Assembly: GCA_900553305.1 (NCBI GenBank)
Contig: USDI01000056.1
Span: 1-11,690, forward strand
DNA length: 11,690 nucleotides
Reading direction: 5' to 3'
Source of the DNA: an uncultured Lachnospiraceae bacterium
GTDB lineage: Bacteria; Bacillota; Clostridia; Lachnospirales; Lachnospiraceae
Made by a program: the position numbers and the translations under genes. Shown in pieces: positions 1-7,212 of the stretch (the first letter of the stretch is position 1; each line of letters starts with the position of its first letter). The notes beneath the pieces are model-generated. The model did not search any database, was not told where the DNA came from, and was given only the letters and a program-made list of their open reading frames with translations.

Positions 1-554
1 AGCACGAATTTGATGCCGTGATCACGGATAATTATTACGGAATGTATAAGCTGGTGAATTATCTGTTCGAAATGGGACATAAGAAGATTGCTTATGTGGG
101 AACGCTGCTTTCCACGAACAGTATCACCGACCGTTACATGGGCTATTATAAAGCAATGCTGGAGCATGGGCAGGAGGTGCCGGACGATTATGTGATTGAT
201 GACCGGTCGAAGGATACCAGGGCACGGCGCGTAAATTATGATTTTATCCTTCCGAAAGATATGCCGACAGCATTTGCCTGCAACAATGATGTGACGGCAA
301 TTGAACTGGTTGGATATCTGAAACAGAAGGGATACCGTGTGCCGGAGGATATTTCGATTGTGGGCTTTGATAATTATCAGGTTCCGGGAAGGGGGGATCT
401 GGATATCACAACCTATGAGGTAGATATTAAGGAAATGGCGCGCAAGACTATCAATAACCTGCTGAAAAAGATAGTTGGTGAGCATTATAAGAAGGGAATT
501 ACCACCATTGAAGGGCATATGGTAATTAAAACAAGTGTTAAGAAGCTTAATTAA
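1..554 (+). CDS. LacI-family transcriptional regulator, C-terminal part (5' truncated)
   Basis: The reading frame is open from base 3 with no start in view, so about 183 C-terminal residues are visible and the helix-turn-helix end lies outside the window. What remains is the periplasmic-binding-protein-like effector domain of a LacI/GalR regulator: a segment with TDNYYGM..LVNYLFEMGHKKIAYVG near the start, FACNNDVTAIELVGYLKQKG in the middle and the family signature VPEDISIVGFDN (VGFDNY here) towards the end. Such proteins are usually cytoplasmic dimeric repressors that release or bind DNA on sugar binding. The GTG at 18 is an internal codon, not a start. The gene is closed by the terminator just downstream, so it is not co-transcribed with the next gene. 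Its ligand cannot be read from the sequence; a role in regulating the mannan-type operon further right is possible but is only inferred from proximity. Confidence 0.9.
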   Translation, partial: HEFDAVITDNYYGMYKLVNYLFEMGHKKIAYVGTLLSTNSITDRYMGYYKAMLEHGQEVPDDYVIDDRSKDTRARRVNYDFILPKDMPTAFACNNDVTAIELVGYLKQKGYRVPEDISIVGFDNYQVPGRGDLDITTYEVDIKEMARKTINNLLKKIVGEHYKKGITTIEGHMVIKTSVKKLN

Positions 555-588
555 AAGAAATTTTGTCTTGAAGAAATAAAGTACCCGG

Positions 589-620
589 GCCGTGCAGGAA
601 TGCACGGCTTTTGTTATTGT
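589..620 (+). terminator. Intrinsic terminator after the LacI-type gene
   Basis: GCCGTGCA (589-596), loop GGAA, TGCACGGC (601-608) form a perfect 8-bp GC-rich stem with a tetraloop, followed directly by TTTTGTTATTGTT. It lies 34 bp after the stop of the LacI-type gene and before the phosphate transporter, so it probably separates the two transcription units. Confidence 0.85.
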
Positions 621-639
621 TAACAGACTTTACATGGAT

Positions 640-668
640 TTTACCAAAACATGGCTGTAGATTATACA
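640..668 (+). promoter_or_regulatory. Possible sigma-A type promoter for the phosphate transporter
   Basis: TTTACC (640-645) and TATACA (663-668) sit 17 bp apart, each matching the -35 and -10 consensus at four of six positions. Position is sensible: after the upstream terminator and 60 bp before the chosen start at 728. The match is weak and is offered only as the best candidate in this gap. No Pho-box-like direct repeats were recognised. Confidence 0.3.
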
Positions 669-727
669 TTGCAGACTTACAATTACTTTGTGGGAGTATG
701 ACTACAGAGAAAGGGTACGGAAAACAA

Positions 728-2440
728 ATGAGTGAAAATTTAAAGATTGCATTCGGGCTGTTGGGTGGTCTTGCGCTTTTCCTTTTTGGAATGAACAACA
801 TGAGTGATGCGCTTCAAAAAGCAGCAGGCGAAAAGATGAAAAAGATTCTGGAATTCCTTACGAAAAATCCTGTTATGGGTGCGTTGGCAGGAGCGCTGGT
901 TACGGCTGTTTTACAGAGCAGTTCTGCAACAACGGTAATGGTGATCGGATTTGTAAGTGCAGGGCTGATGTCCCTGCCTCAGGGTATTTCGGTTATTTTT
1001 GGAGCTAATATCGGTACGACTATGACGGCGCAGCTGATGGCGTTTAAAATCAGTGATTATATTTATCCGATTATTTTTATCGGATTTCTGATGTTTTTCC
1101 TTGGAAAAAGAGAAAAGATTAAGAATCTGGGAATGGTGATTTTCTCCTTTGGATTGCTTTTTGAAGGAATTGAGATTATGGGAAACGTAATGAAACCACT
1201 GGCACAAAGTCCGGTGTTCACGGACCTCATGGAAAGAGTTTCAGATATCCCCATTCTCGGAGTAGTGCTTGGTGCGGTGATGACCTTAATTGTACAGAGT
1301 AGTTCGGCGACAATCGCGGTACTTCAGAGCTTTGCATCACAGGCGGGACCGGATGGAGTTACCAGTGTGATTGGGCTTGCAGGTGCAATTCCAATTCTGC
1401 TCGGAGATAATATCGGAACAACCATTACGGCATTGCTGGCATCCATCGGGCAATCCAAGAATGCGAAAAGAACGGCCGTGGCACATACGACCTTTAATAT
1501 AAGCGGAACTGTTCTCTTTATGTTCCTGATTCCGGTGTTTACAAAATTTGTACAGTTTATTTCGCCGAAGGGAGACGAAGTAACTATTATTTCAAGGCAG
1601 ATAGCAAATGCGCATACCACGTTTAATGTGGTCTGTACATTGATCTGGCTGCCCTTACTTCCCCTGATGGTTAAGATTGTTACCTTTATTATTAAGGGTG
1701 ATGACAAAAATGAACTTGTGGAATCCAGGCCCTGTTTCCTTGATGAAAAACTGATTGCGCAACCGGTTGCTGCCATGTATCTTGCCTCTCGGGAAATCCG
1801 TCGTCTTGCAGATTATGGATCTGATGTGCTTAAGAAAACAAGGGTGCTCTTTTATGGTAATAAGAAGGAAATGGCATGTTCGGATTTTGAGCGCGGATAT
1901 GAAACGGCGAAACAGCTTCAGGAAAATATTTCGTCATATATTACTAAGATGCTCTCAAGTGGTGCCCTTATCGAAGCACAGTCTGAACAGACGGCGGGTC
2001 TTCTGGTGGTGACCAATAATATTGAACGAATCTGTGACCGGTGTCTGGATATGTCACAGACACTTCATAAGCTGTCCGATAAGAAGAAAACCTTTTCACA
2101 GACAGCGGTTTCGGAGATTGGAGAGTGCTTTGATATTGCAGATGAACTTTTCCGGAAAGCCATCCTGTCGGTCGAAAATGGGGATGTGGATATGGTGAAA
2201 AAAGTGGCCAGAGACAAGGAAAAAATGAGAAAGGCGTATAAGAAAGCCAGCAAGGCTCATTTTTCCAGAGTAAAAAAGAGAGACTGTGACGCGAACCTTA
2301 CTTCTGATTTCTCCGGAATCCTTGACAGCCTTGACCGGATTGCGGACAACTGTATTGGAATTGCGGAAGAAGCAGCAGATCATATTTCCTTTGCAGACTT
2401 TAAAGATGAGGCGCAATTGGATGGAATGACTGTTTCTTAA
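728..2440 (+). CDS. Na+/phosphate cotransporter (NptA/PNaS family) with C-terminal PhoU-like domain
   Basis: Predicted 570-residue inner-membrane protein importing inorganic phosphate with sodium. The family's duplicated core is plain: QSSSATTVM starting near residue 63 and QSSSATIAV near residue 190, each followed by a matching GANIGTT (about 92) and GDNIGTT (about 226), within a string of hydrophobic helices covering roughly residues 5-325. The remaining 220 residues are soluble, charged and helical, as in the PhoU-like domain fused to many Firmicute members. The frame is open from 611, but that stretch lies over the terminator and is not hydrophobic in a family-like way. ATG 728 (MSENLKIAFGLLGG) has a purine-rich GAGAAAGGG at 707-715 and fits the usual N-terminus; ATG 698 is an alternative with poor spacing. 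It converges on the AraC-type gene with only 12 bp between stops. Substrate is by family; regulation is unknown. Confidence 0.9.
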   Translation: MSENLKIAFGLLGGLALFLFGMNNMSDALQKAAGEKMKKILEFLTKNPVMGALAGALVTAVLQSSSATTVMVIGFVSAGLMSLPQGISVIFGANIGTTMTAQLMAFKISDYIYPIIFIGFLMFFLGKREKIKNLGMVIFSFGLLFEGIEIMGNVMKPLAQSPVFTDLMERVSDIPILGVVLGAVMTLIVQSSSATIAVLQSFASQAGPDGVTSVIGLAGAIPILLGDNIGTTITALLASIGQSKNAKRTAVAHTTFNISGTVLFMFLIPVFTKFVQFISPKGDEVTIISRQIANAHTTFNVVCTLIWLPLLPLMVKIVTFIIKGDDKNELVESRPCFLDEKLIAQPVAAMYLASREIRRLADYGSDVLKKTRVLFYGNKKEMACSDFERGYETAKQLQENISSYITKMLSSGALIEAQSEQTAGLLVVTNNIERICDRCLDMSQTLHKLSDKKKTFSQTAVSEIGECFDIADELFRKAILSVENGDVDMVKKVARDKEKMRKAYKKASKAHFSRVKKRDCDANLTSDFSGILDSLDRIADNCIGIAEEAADHISFADFKDEAQLDGMTVS

Positions 2441-2452
2441 GTAAGCAATGAG

Positions 2453-3370
2453 TTAAGGTAACAGCTTTCCGAATTTGTATTCGAGCGGGGTGCATCCCTC
2501 ATATTTTTTAAATAAAGAGATAAAGTGATTCGTATTGTCAATGCCGACTGCGCTGCCAACCTCGTGAATGCGTAAAGAGGTGGTTTCGAGCAGATGGCAG
2601 GCAATACGGATTCTGCGCCGGTTCAGGTATTGAAGCGGCGTAATGCCGTAATATTCACCGAACTCCCTGCAAATGCGGTATTTGCTGATATTAAATTTCA
2701 CTTCCAGGTCGTCAAGTGAATAATTTTCTTCGTAGTGTTCCTCAAACAGATCGTGGATCTTTTCTATATAGGAAGGAATTTTTCGAAATTCCTGCTCTTT
2801 CTTTAAAAATTCAACGGTGTATTCGGTTAGCAGATGGTTCAGGAGATCACTGGCACGAAGTTGTGAAATCGTTGTTTTTTCCGAATTGAGGTATAAAAGT
2901 TTTTCCAGATGTAAAACATATTCAGAGTGAGCCGTTGCGTTCAGCAGGCAAAAGGACTCTTCGGTAATCAGGCTTAACAGCTCTGCGGCATGTGCACTGT
3001 CAAAGAATAAAACCTGATATTTCCAGGGACTTACGGCAATATCAATCCGGAAACGCTGCCTGCAGTTAAGCAGAAGCAGGGAGTTTTCGGTCAGGGAAAT
3101 AACATGCTGGTTGATGAGCAGTTTCCCACATCCCGCCGTGGTGTACAGAAGGAGGAAGCAGGGAAGCTGCTGAATATCGAAGGACCAGGAATTGCGGACA
3201 GCAAGATTTCCGCCGGAGTAAAAGTCAGAAGCGGTTTTGGCTGCGATCTGTTCATCCGTCGTAAAAAGATGTCCGAGAAAGTCCTCCGGCTGCATTGAAG
3301 ATGAAGTTTTGGGTGTGGATAATAAAGCTTCTTTAAATATAGAAGTAAAGTCTGTTGTATTCATAACCAT
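2453..3370 (-). CDS. AraC/XylS-family transcriptional regulator
   Basis: About 305 residues, a normal length for an AraC regulator with an N-terminal cupin-like sensor domain (roughly residues 50-130, with strand-rich stretches such as GCGKLLINQHVISLTENSLL) and a C-terminal double helix-turn-helix. The first HTH is around 217-240 (YSLDDLEVKFNISKYRICREF) and the second around 265-290, followed by the characteristic NHFISLFKKYEGCTPLEY. Such proteins bind a sugar through the cupin domain and usually activate a neighbouring catabolic operon. It is divergent from the sugar-binding-protein gene at 3730, the standard layout for a local activator. No good Shine-Dalgarno precedes either ATG (complement of 3370 or 3364), so the start is uncertain by two codons. 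The ligand is inferred as mannooligosaccharide from the neighbours. A partial copy of the upstream repeat lies inside the 5' end of this gene. Confidence 0.9.
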   Translation of the reverse strand: MVMNTTDFTSIFKEALLSTPKTSSSMQPEDFLGHLFTTDEQIAAKTASDFYSGGNLAVRNSWSFDIQQLPCFLLLYTTAGCGKLLINQHVISLTENSLLLLNCRQRFRIDIAVSPWKYQVLFFDSAHAAELLSLITEESFCLLNATAHSEYVLHLEKLLYLNSEKTTISQLRASDLLNHLLTEYTVEFLKKEQEFRKIPSYIEKIHDLFEEHYEENYSLDDLEVKFNISKYRICREFGEYYGITPLQYLNRRRIRIACHLLETTSLRIHEVGSAVGIDNTNHFISLFKKYEGCTPLEYKFGKLLP

Positions 3371-3422
3371 ATTATAGGAAAAAGAAAGGGAATATGCAAA
3401 TACCGTTGTGCAATTCCAGCAC

Positions 3423-3456
3423 CTAAATATAGATTTAAACCACTAAATATAGATTT
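3423..3456. promoter_or_regulatory. Tandem direct-repeat operator, candidate AraC-type binding site
   Basis: CTAAATATAGATTT occurs identically at 3423-3436 and 3443-3456, in the same orientation, with a period of 20 bp (about two helical turns). AraC-family proteins commonly bind two direct half-sites with about this spacing, one per HTH pair. The site lies 53 bp upstream of the divergent regulator's start, fitting autoregulation, and about 275 bp upstream of the binding-protein start. Ten bases of the same motif (TAAATATAGA) recur at 3334-3343 in the same orientation inside the regulator gene. The repeat is directly visible; the protein that binds it is inferred. Confidence 0.55.
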
Positions 3457-3712
3457 TGAAGCTTAAAAAATAAGAAATTAATTAATTTTAACCTCTTAAA
3501 GTAAACGATTAAGTGAATTGAGAGAGGCAAAATATGGATAAAGTGTACAAAAAACACCGTTTGGAATTGTAAAAAAAGAAGAATTGAATAAAAGCAACAA
3601 AAATATAATATAAATAGCAATAATAAGTGATGATTAAAAAAATAAATTAAATATAATTTAAATTAAGTTACAAACGTAGCTTACAGGACAAACAAACTTT
3701 GTTCAGAAAAAA

Positions 3713-3718
3713 AGGAGG
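3713..3718 (+). promoter_or_regulatory. Ribosome binding site of the sugar-binding-protein gene
   Basis: A perfect AGGAGG at the end of an A-run, 11 bases before ATG 3730. It is the strongest initiation signal near the divergent region and fits a highly expressed lipoprotein. Confidence 0.8.
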
Positions 3719-3729
3719 AAAAAGTTATT

Positions 3730-5184
3730 ATGAAACTGAAAAAAGTTTTAGCAGTCTGCCTTGCAACAGCCATGACATTTTCTATGGTAGCATGTGGCGG
3801 CGCAAGCACAGACACAACTCCTGCTGATACCTCAGCAGACACAGAAACAGAAGCTCCTGCAACAGAAGAAGCAGAAGCACCCGCAGAAGAAGAAGCAGAA
3901 GCTCCTGCAGCAGACGGAGAACTTACTTACTCTTCTATTACATTAGGTGAGGACTATACAGACCTTACAGCAACCATTAAGTGGCTTCATCATAAGACTG
4001 ACCGTGCAGAAGACGGAACAATCGATAAGATGATCGCTGAATTCAACAAAGATTACCCGAACATCACTGTTGAAGCAGAAGCAGTTACCGATTACGCAGA
4101 AGATGCTCTTCTTCGTCTTTCCACAGGTGACTGGGGTGATATCATGTTCATCCCTGCAGTAGACAAGGCTGATTACGCAACATACTTCATGCCTCTTGAT
4201 GACTACGATACACTGTCCCAGACACTGAACTTCGTAGATGCTCATCAGGTAGATGGCAAGGCTTATGGTATTCCTTACATGGCTGGAGCACAGGGTGTTG
4301 TTTACAACAAGGCAGTATTTGAGAAGGCTGGTATTACCACACTTCCTACCACTCCTGATGAATTCATCGCTGACCTTCAGTTAATCAAGGACAACACAGA
4401 TGCAATTCCTCTTTATACCAACTATGCAGCAGGATGGACCATGGGTGCATGGGATGCTTACCTTGGAGTTGTTTCCAATGGTGATGATACCTACATGAAC
4501 CAGAAGTTCGTTCATACCGCTGAACCTTTCAAGGATAACGGTGACGGAACCGGTGCATACGCTCTTTACAAGATCCTTTACGATGCAGTTGCTGATGGCT
4601 TAATCGAAGACGACTACACAACAACTGACTGGGAAGGCTGCAAGGGTATGCTGAACAGAGGCGAAATCGGATGTATGGTACTTGGTTCCTGGGCTTACTC
4701 TCAGATGGTAGAAGCTGATTCCCACGGCGAAGACGTTGGATATATGCCTTTCCCGATGAGCGTTAACGGAACACAGTATGCATTAGCTGGTGGTGACTAC
4801 AGCTACTGTATTAATGTAAACTCTTCCGATGATAACAAGGCAGCTTCCCTGGTATTCATTAAGTGGATGACCGAGAAGTCCAACTGGTGCTACAATGAAG
4901 GTGGTTACACCGTAGTTAAGGGTGGCGAGAATCCGGATATGTACAAGGCATTCGACGGATGCACTACAATGGCAGATCAGCCTGCTTTAGCTGGTGAAGA
5001 AAACCTTCTGAACGACATGAACTCTGAATCCGAACTTTCCTTCAATGCAGGTGGTAACGATAAGGTTCAGAGAATCGTTGAAGCAGCAGCTACCGGATCT
5101 GAAACCTATGATGATATCATGGCAGACTGGACCAAGGCTTGGAACGATGCTCAGGCTGAACTTGGAGTAGAAGTTAACAACTAA
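3730..5184 (+). CDS. ABC transporter sugar-binding lipoprotein (family 1 SBP), likely mannooligosaccharide-binding
   Basis: A 484-residue extracellular solute-binding lipoprotein. The N-terminus is a lipoprotein signal peptide: MKLKK, a hydrophobic run, then SMVAC with the modified cysteine at residue 22. It is followed by an unusually acidic, low-complexity linker (about 24-63) built from repeats of EAPA with TEE/EEE, which should hold the binding domain away from the membrane. From about residue 80 the sequence follows family 1 sugar-binding proteins: DKMIAEFNKDYPNITVEAE, GIPYMAGAQGVVYNKAVFEKAGI (about 180-203) and a C-terminal alpha/beta lobe with several Trp residues suited to stacking on sugars. 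Codon choice is more uniform than in the neighbours (CTT, GCT, TAC, AAC, AAG favoured), as expected of an abundant protein. It heads the operon and partners the two permeases. Mannan specificity is inferred from the downstream enzymes. Confidence 0.92.
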   Translation: MKLKKVLAVCLATAMTFSMVACGGASTDTTPADTSADTETEAPATEEAEAPAEEEAEAPAADGELTYSSITLGEDYTDLTATIKWLHHKTDRAEDGTIDKMIAEFNKDYPNITVEAEAVTDYAEDALLRLSTGDWGDIMFIPAVDKADYATYFMPLDDYDTLSQTLNFVDAHQVDGKAYGIPYMAGAQGVVYNKAVFEKAGITTLPTTPDEFIADLQLIKDNTDAIPLYTNYAAGWTMGAWDAYLGVVSNGDDTYMNQKFVHTAEPFKDNGDGTGAYALYKILYDAVADGLIEDDYTTTDWEGCKGMLNRGEIGCMVLGSWAYSQMVEADSHGEDVGYMPFPMSVNGTQYALAGGDYSYCINVNSSDDNKAASLVFIKWMTEKSNWCYNEGGYTVVKGGENPDMYKAFDGCTTMADQPALAGEENLLNDMNSESELSFNAGGNDKVQRIVEAAATGSETYDDIMADWTKAWNDAQAELGVEVNN

Positions 5185-5216
5185 TCCATAGATTCGTTCA
5201 TTACAAGTAAATCAAT

Positions 5217-5250
5217 GAGCCAGGGGGAGTAATTCTCTCTGGCTCGATTT
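5217..5250 (+). terminator. Intercistronic hairpin after the binding-protein gene (attenuator or mRNA 3'-end stabiliser)
   Basis: GAGCCAG (5217-5223) pairs with CTGGCTC (5239-5245) and the stem extends inward by four pairs (GGGG with CTCT, two of them G-U), giving about 11 bp with loop AGTAATT. Only a weak T-run (GATTTAT) follows, so partial termination or protection of the upstream mRNA is more likely than full termination. A hairpin here is common between binding-protein and permease genes and would keep the binding protein in excess. Confidence 0.65.
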
Positions 5251-5266
5251 ATCAGGGAGGTCACAA

Positions 5267-6271
5267 ATGGCGGCAACTAATATTACAACAAAAAAACAGA
5301 AAAGATCGTTTGGCGAGTGGGCCAGAAGCAGAGACGGGCAAAAGGTATTTGTTATGATTGCCTTTTTGATTGTACCTCTGGTATTACTGTTTGTATTTAC
5401 TTATCTTCCGTTCGGTGAGATGGTGAGCTACAGCTTTTATAATATGAAATATACCGGTGCCCGTAAATTTGTAGGATGGAAAAACTACATGAAGGTGTTC
5501 CAGAGAAGCGACTGCTTCGGAGCATTGAAGCTGAGTCTGTACTATATGCTTGGATCGGTAGTACAGCTTGCAATTGCATTGTATCTTGCTACAATGTTAA
5601 GTTTTAAAACCAGGTTCGGAGATCTCTTTAAGGGATTTATGTTCTTCCCGTTCCTGATTAACGGTATTGCCGTTGGTTTTATCTTTAAGTTCTTCTACAC
5701 CAGAGGATTCGTATTCGATACCGTTCTCCAGTGGTGTGGATTTCAGTTGGACAATCTTCCGTACTGGCTCAAAGACCAGAGTATTAACAACTTTTCTCTG
5801 GTAGGAACTTCGGTATGGCGTTATTTCGGACAGAACATGGTATTGTTCATCGGAGCAATCATGTCCGTGGATCCGGAGCTGTATGAGGCTTCCATGCTGG
5901 ACGGTGCAAATAAATGGCATCAGTTCTTATATATTATTCTGCCGAGTATTAAAACAATTTTAACATTGAATGTTATCCTTTCCATTACCGGATCCTTAAG
6001 TGCATTCGAGCCGCCTTACGTTATCACCGATGGTGCGAACGGAACGGGTACTTACTTCGTCATCATGCACCAGATCGCACATACGCAGCAAAAGGTAGGT
6101 CTGGCATCCGCGATGGCAGTTGTGCTTCTGGCGATTATTCTCGTTGTGACGGTGGCACAGAAGCTGTTCTTCAAGTATGTCTTCAAGAATTCTGAGGATG
6201 AGGATATTAATGCAGCAGTGAAGAGAGAGAAGAAGCTTGCTAGGCTTGCTGCAAAGAAGGAGGGAAGATAA
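5267..6271 (+). CDS. ABC sugar transporter permease, MalF/UgpA type
   Basis: A 334-residue inner-membrane protein forming half of the transport channel. There is a cytoplasmic N-terminus (residues 1-26), a first membrane helix at about 28-48, further helices at about 88-110, 121-142 and 183-201, and then the EAA loop EASMLDGANKWHQFLYIILP (about 207-226), which contacts the ATPase. Two more helices follow at about 228-246 and 279-303, and a charged Lys-rich tail ends the protein. ATG 5267 follows GGGAGG (5255-5260) with a 6-base spacer. It ends one base before the start of the second permease, whose ribosome site is inside this gene's last codons, so the two are translationally coupled. No ATPase gene lies in the window; such transporters usually share an MsmK/UgpC-type ATPase encoded elsewhere (known for the family, not seen here). 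Confidence 0.92.
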   Translation: MAATNITTKKQKRSFGEWARSRDGQKVFVMIAFLIVPLVLLFVFTYLPFGEMVSYSFYNMKYTGARKFVGWKNYMKVFQRSDCFGALKLSLYYMLGSVVQLAIALYLATMLSFKTRFGDLFKGFMFFPFLINGIAVGFIFKFFYTRGFVFDTVLQWCGFQLDNLPYWLKDQSINNFSLVGTSVWRYFGQNMVLFIGAIMSVDPELYEASMLDGANKWHQFLYIILPSIKTILTLNVILSITGSLSAFEPPYVITDGANGTGTYFVIMHQIAHTQQKVGLASAMAVVLLAIILVVTVAQKLFFKYVFKNSEDEDINAAVKREKKLARLAAKKEGR

Positions 6272-6272
6272 G

Positions 6273-7121
6273 ATGACAATTTTCGGACATATTAAAAAAT
6301 TCATTCTGATCTTTTTAAAGTATGCATCCCTTGTTTTCTTTTCCCTGGTTGCGATTATTCCGCTGGTTTCCTGCGTAATTACCGCTTTCAAACCGGATGC
6401 AGAGTATAACAGTACAAATGTTATGACGCCCCCGTCGAGCTGGCTGTACTTTGAAAATTTCGTAAGTGCCTTTAAGAAAGCCGGAATGGGAAGAGCATTT
6501 ATTAACTCAACCATCATCCTGATAGCAGTATTGATTTTATCCGTATTCATTGGAACGCAGCTTGCTTATGTGCTGAACCGTTTTGAATTCTTCGGAAATA
6601 ATTTGATCCGTAACCTGTTCCTCGTTGCCTGCCAGCTTCCCGGTGTAGCAATGCAGATCGCAGTTTACGAAATGATGTATAAGTTGGGATTTATCAACAA
6701 TATGTTTGGTTATATCCTGATGACCTGTGGTACGGACGTTATTTCAATTTACATTTACATCCAGTTCTTTGAGAACATTGATTATTCACTGGATGAGTCG
6801 GCCATCATGGATGGTGCATCTTACTTCACCATTTTCTACAGAATTTTGTTACCGCTGTTGAAGCCGGCTATTGTAACCGCATGTATTCTGAAAGGCGTTG
6901 GTACTTACAACGAATACTACAATGCGAACCTTTATCTGCAGGATAAGAAGCACTACGCGACGGTAGCCACCTCCCTGTATACTTTCGTAGGACCTCTGGG
7001 AAGTAAATACAATCTGATCTGTGCCGGTGTTATTATTTCACTGCTGCCTGCGCTGATCGTATTTATTACCTGTCAGAAGCAGATTTATTCCGGACTGACA
7101 GCCGGAGCTGTTAAGGGTTAA
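6273..7121 (+). CDS. ABC sugar transporter permease, MalG/UgpE type
   Basis: A 282-residue partner permease. ATG 6273 is chosen over upstream in-frame codons because AAGGAGGG (6257-6264) sits 8 bases before it; it begins one base after the stop of the first permease. The first membrane helix is at about 14-38, followed by a periplasmic loop with the usual WLYFENFVSAF, helices at about 80-104 and 116-133, the EAA loop ESAIMDGASYFTIFYRILLP (about 175-194), and further helices at about 198-212 and 245-268. The C-terminal QIYSGLTAGAVKG is the standard ending of this permease type. It would form the heterodimeric channel with the upstream permease. Substrate follows from the downstream mannoside enzymes and is inferred. 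Nothing appears broken. Confidence 0.93.
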   Translation: MTIFGHIKKFILIFLKYASLVFFSLVAIIPLVSCVITAFKPDAEYNSTNVMTPPSSWLYFENFVSAFKKAGMGRAFINSTIILIAVLILSVFIGTQLAYVLNRFEFFGNNLIRNLFLVACQLPGVAMQIAVYEMMYKLGFINNMFGYILMTCGTDVISIYIYIQFFENIDYSLDESAIMDGASYFTIFYRILLPLLKPAIVTACILKGVGTYNEYYNANLYLQDKKHYATVATSLYTFVGPLGSKYNLICAGVIISLLPALIVFITCQKQIYSGLTAGAVKG

Positions 7122-7125
7122 GAAA

Positions 7126-7163
7126 AACTATTCAGAGTCCTGCAAAAGGGGCTCTGAATAGTT
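7126..7163 (+). terminator. Long intercistronic hairpin between permease and epimerase genes
   Basis: AACTATTCAGAG (7126-7137) is perfectly complementary to CTCTGAATAGTT (7152-7163), and the stem continues inward with TCCT against GGGG to about 16 bp around loop GCAAAA. No run of T follows (CTTATGTATAAAATT), so it is probably an mRNA processing or stabilising element, or a weak terminator, placed exactly between the transporter and enzyme halves of the operon. It could also act bidirectionally, as the 5' side is preceded by AAAAA. Confidence 0.65.
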
Positions 7164-7212
7164 CTTATGTATAAAATTCTTAAGAAAGATTGATTTTATG
7201 GAGGGCGGAATT

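Larger units (their letters stand above)
3371..3729. other. AT-rich divergent regulatory region between araC-type gene and ABC operon
   Basis: This 359-bp stretch has no convincing gene. It is strongly AT-rich with many A-runs. It contains the two 14-bp direct repeats at 3423-3456 (separate entry) and a near-match TAAATATAATTT at 3648-3659. An 8-bp sequence CAATTCCA at 3411-3418 recurs inverted as TGGAATTG at 3562-3569; both follow a CCGTT. A TATAAT at 3604-3609 and a TATAAA at 3609-3614 could be -10 elements, with TTGAAT at 3584-3589 as a -35, but the spacings (14 or 19 bp) are poor. This would fit an activator-dependent promoter. A long untranslated leader for the binding-protein gene is likely. 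Confidence 0.6.

Noticed and set aside
547..801. 84-residue minus-strand ORF across the LacI terminator and the transporter start
   Set aside because: It overlaps a clear terminator and the N-terminus of the phosphate transporter, has no ribosome site, and its composition looks like a shadow frame.
1324..1776. 150-residue minus-strand ORF inside the phosphate transporter
   Set aside because: It lies wholly opposite a well-supported coding region with conserved family motifs; no independent features.
2441..2452. Possible shared bidirectional terminator between the convergent transporter and AraC-type genes
   Set aside because: Only 12 bp separate the stops and no stem with a T-run could be found there or in the adjacent coding ends.
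3104..3298. 64-residue plus-strand ORF inside the AraC-type gene
   Set aside because: It lies opposite the sensor domain of a well-supported regulator and has no family resemblance.
3499..3514. cre-like (CcpA) sequence AAGTAAACGATTAAGT
   Set aside because: It matches the ARCG core but misses the TG and the CA of the consensus at several positions; too weak in AT-rich DNA.
5996..6550. 184-residue minus-strand ORF opposite the permease junction
   Set aside because: It is antisense to two permeases that show clear EAA loops and ribosome sites; a mirror of their codons.
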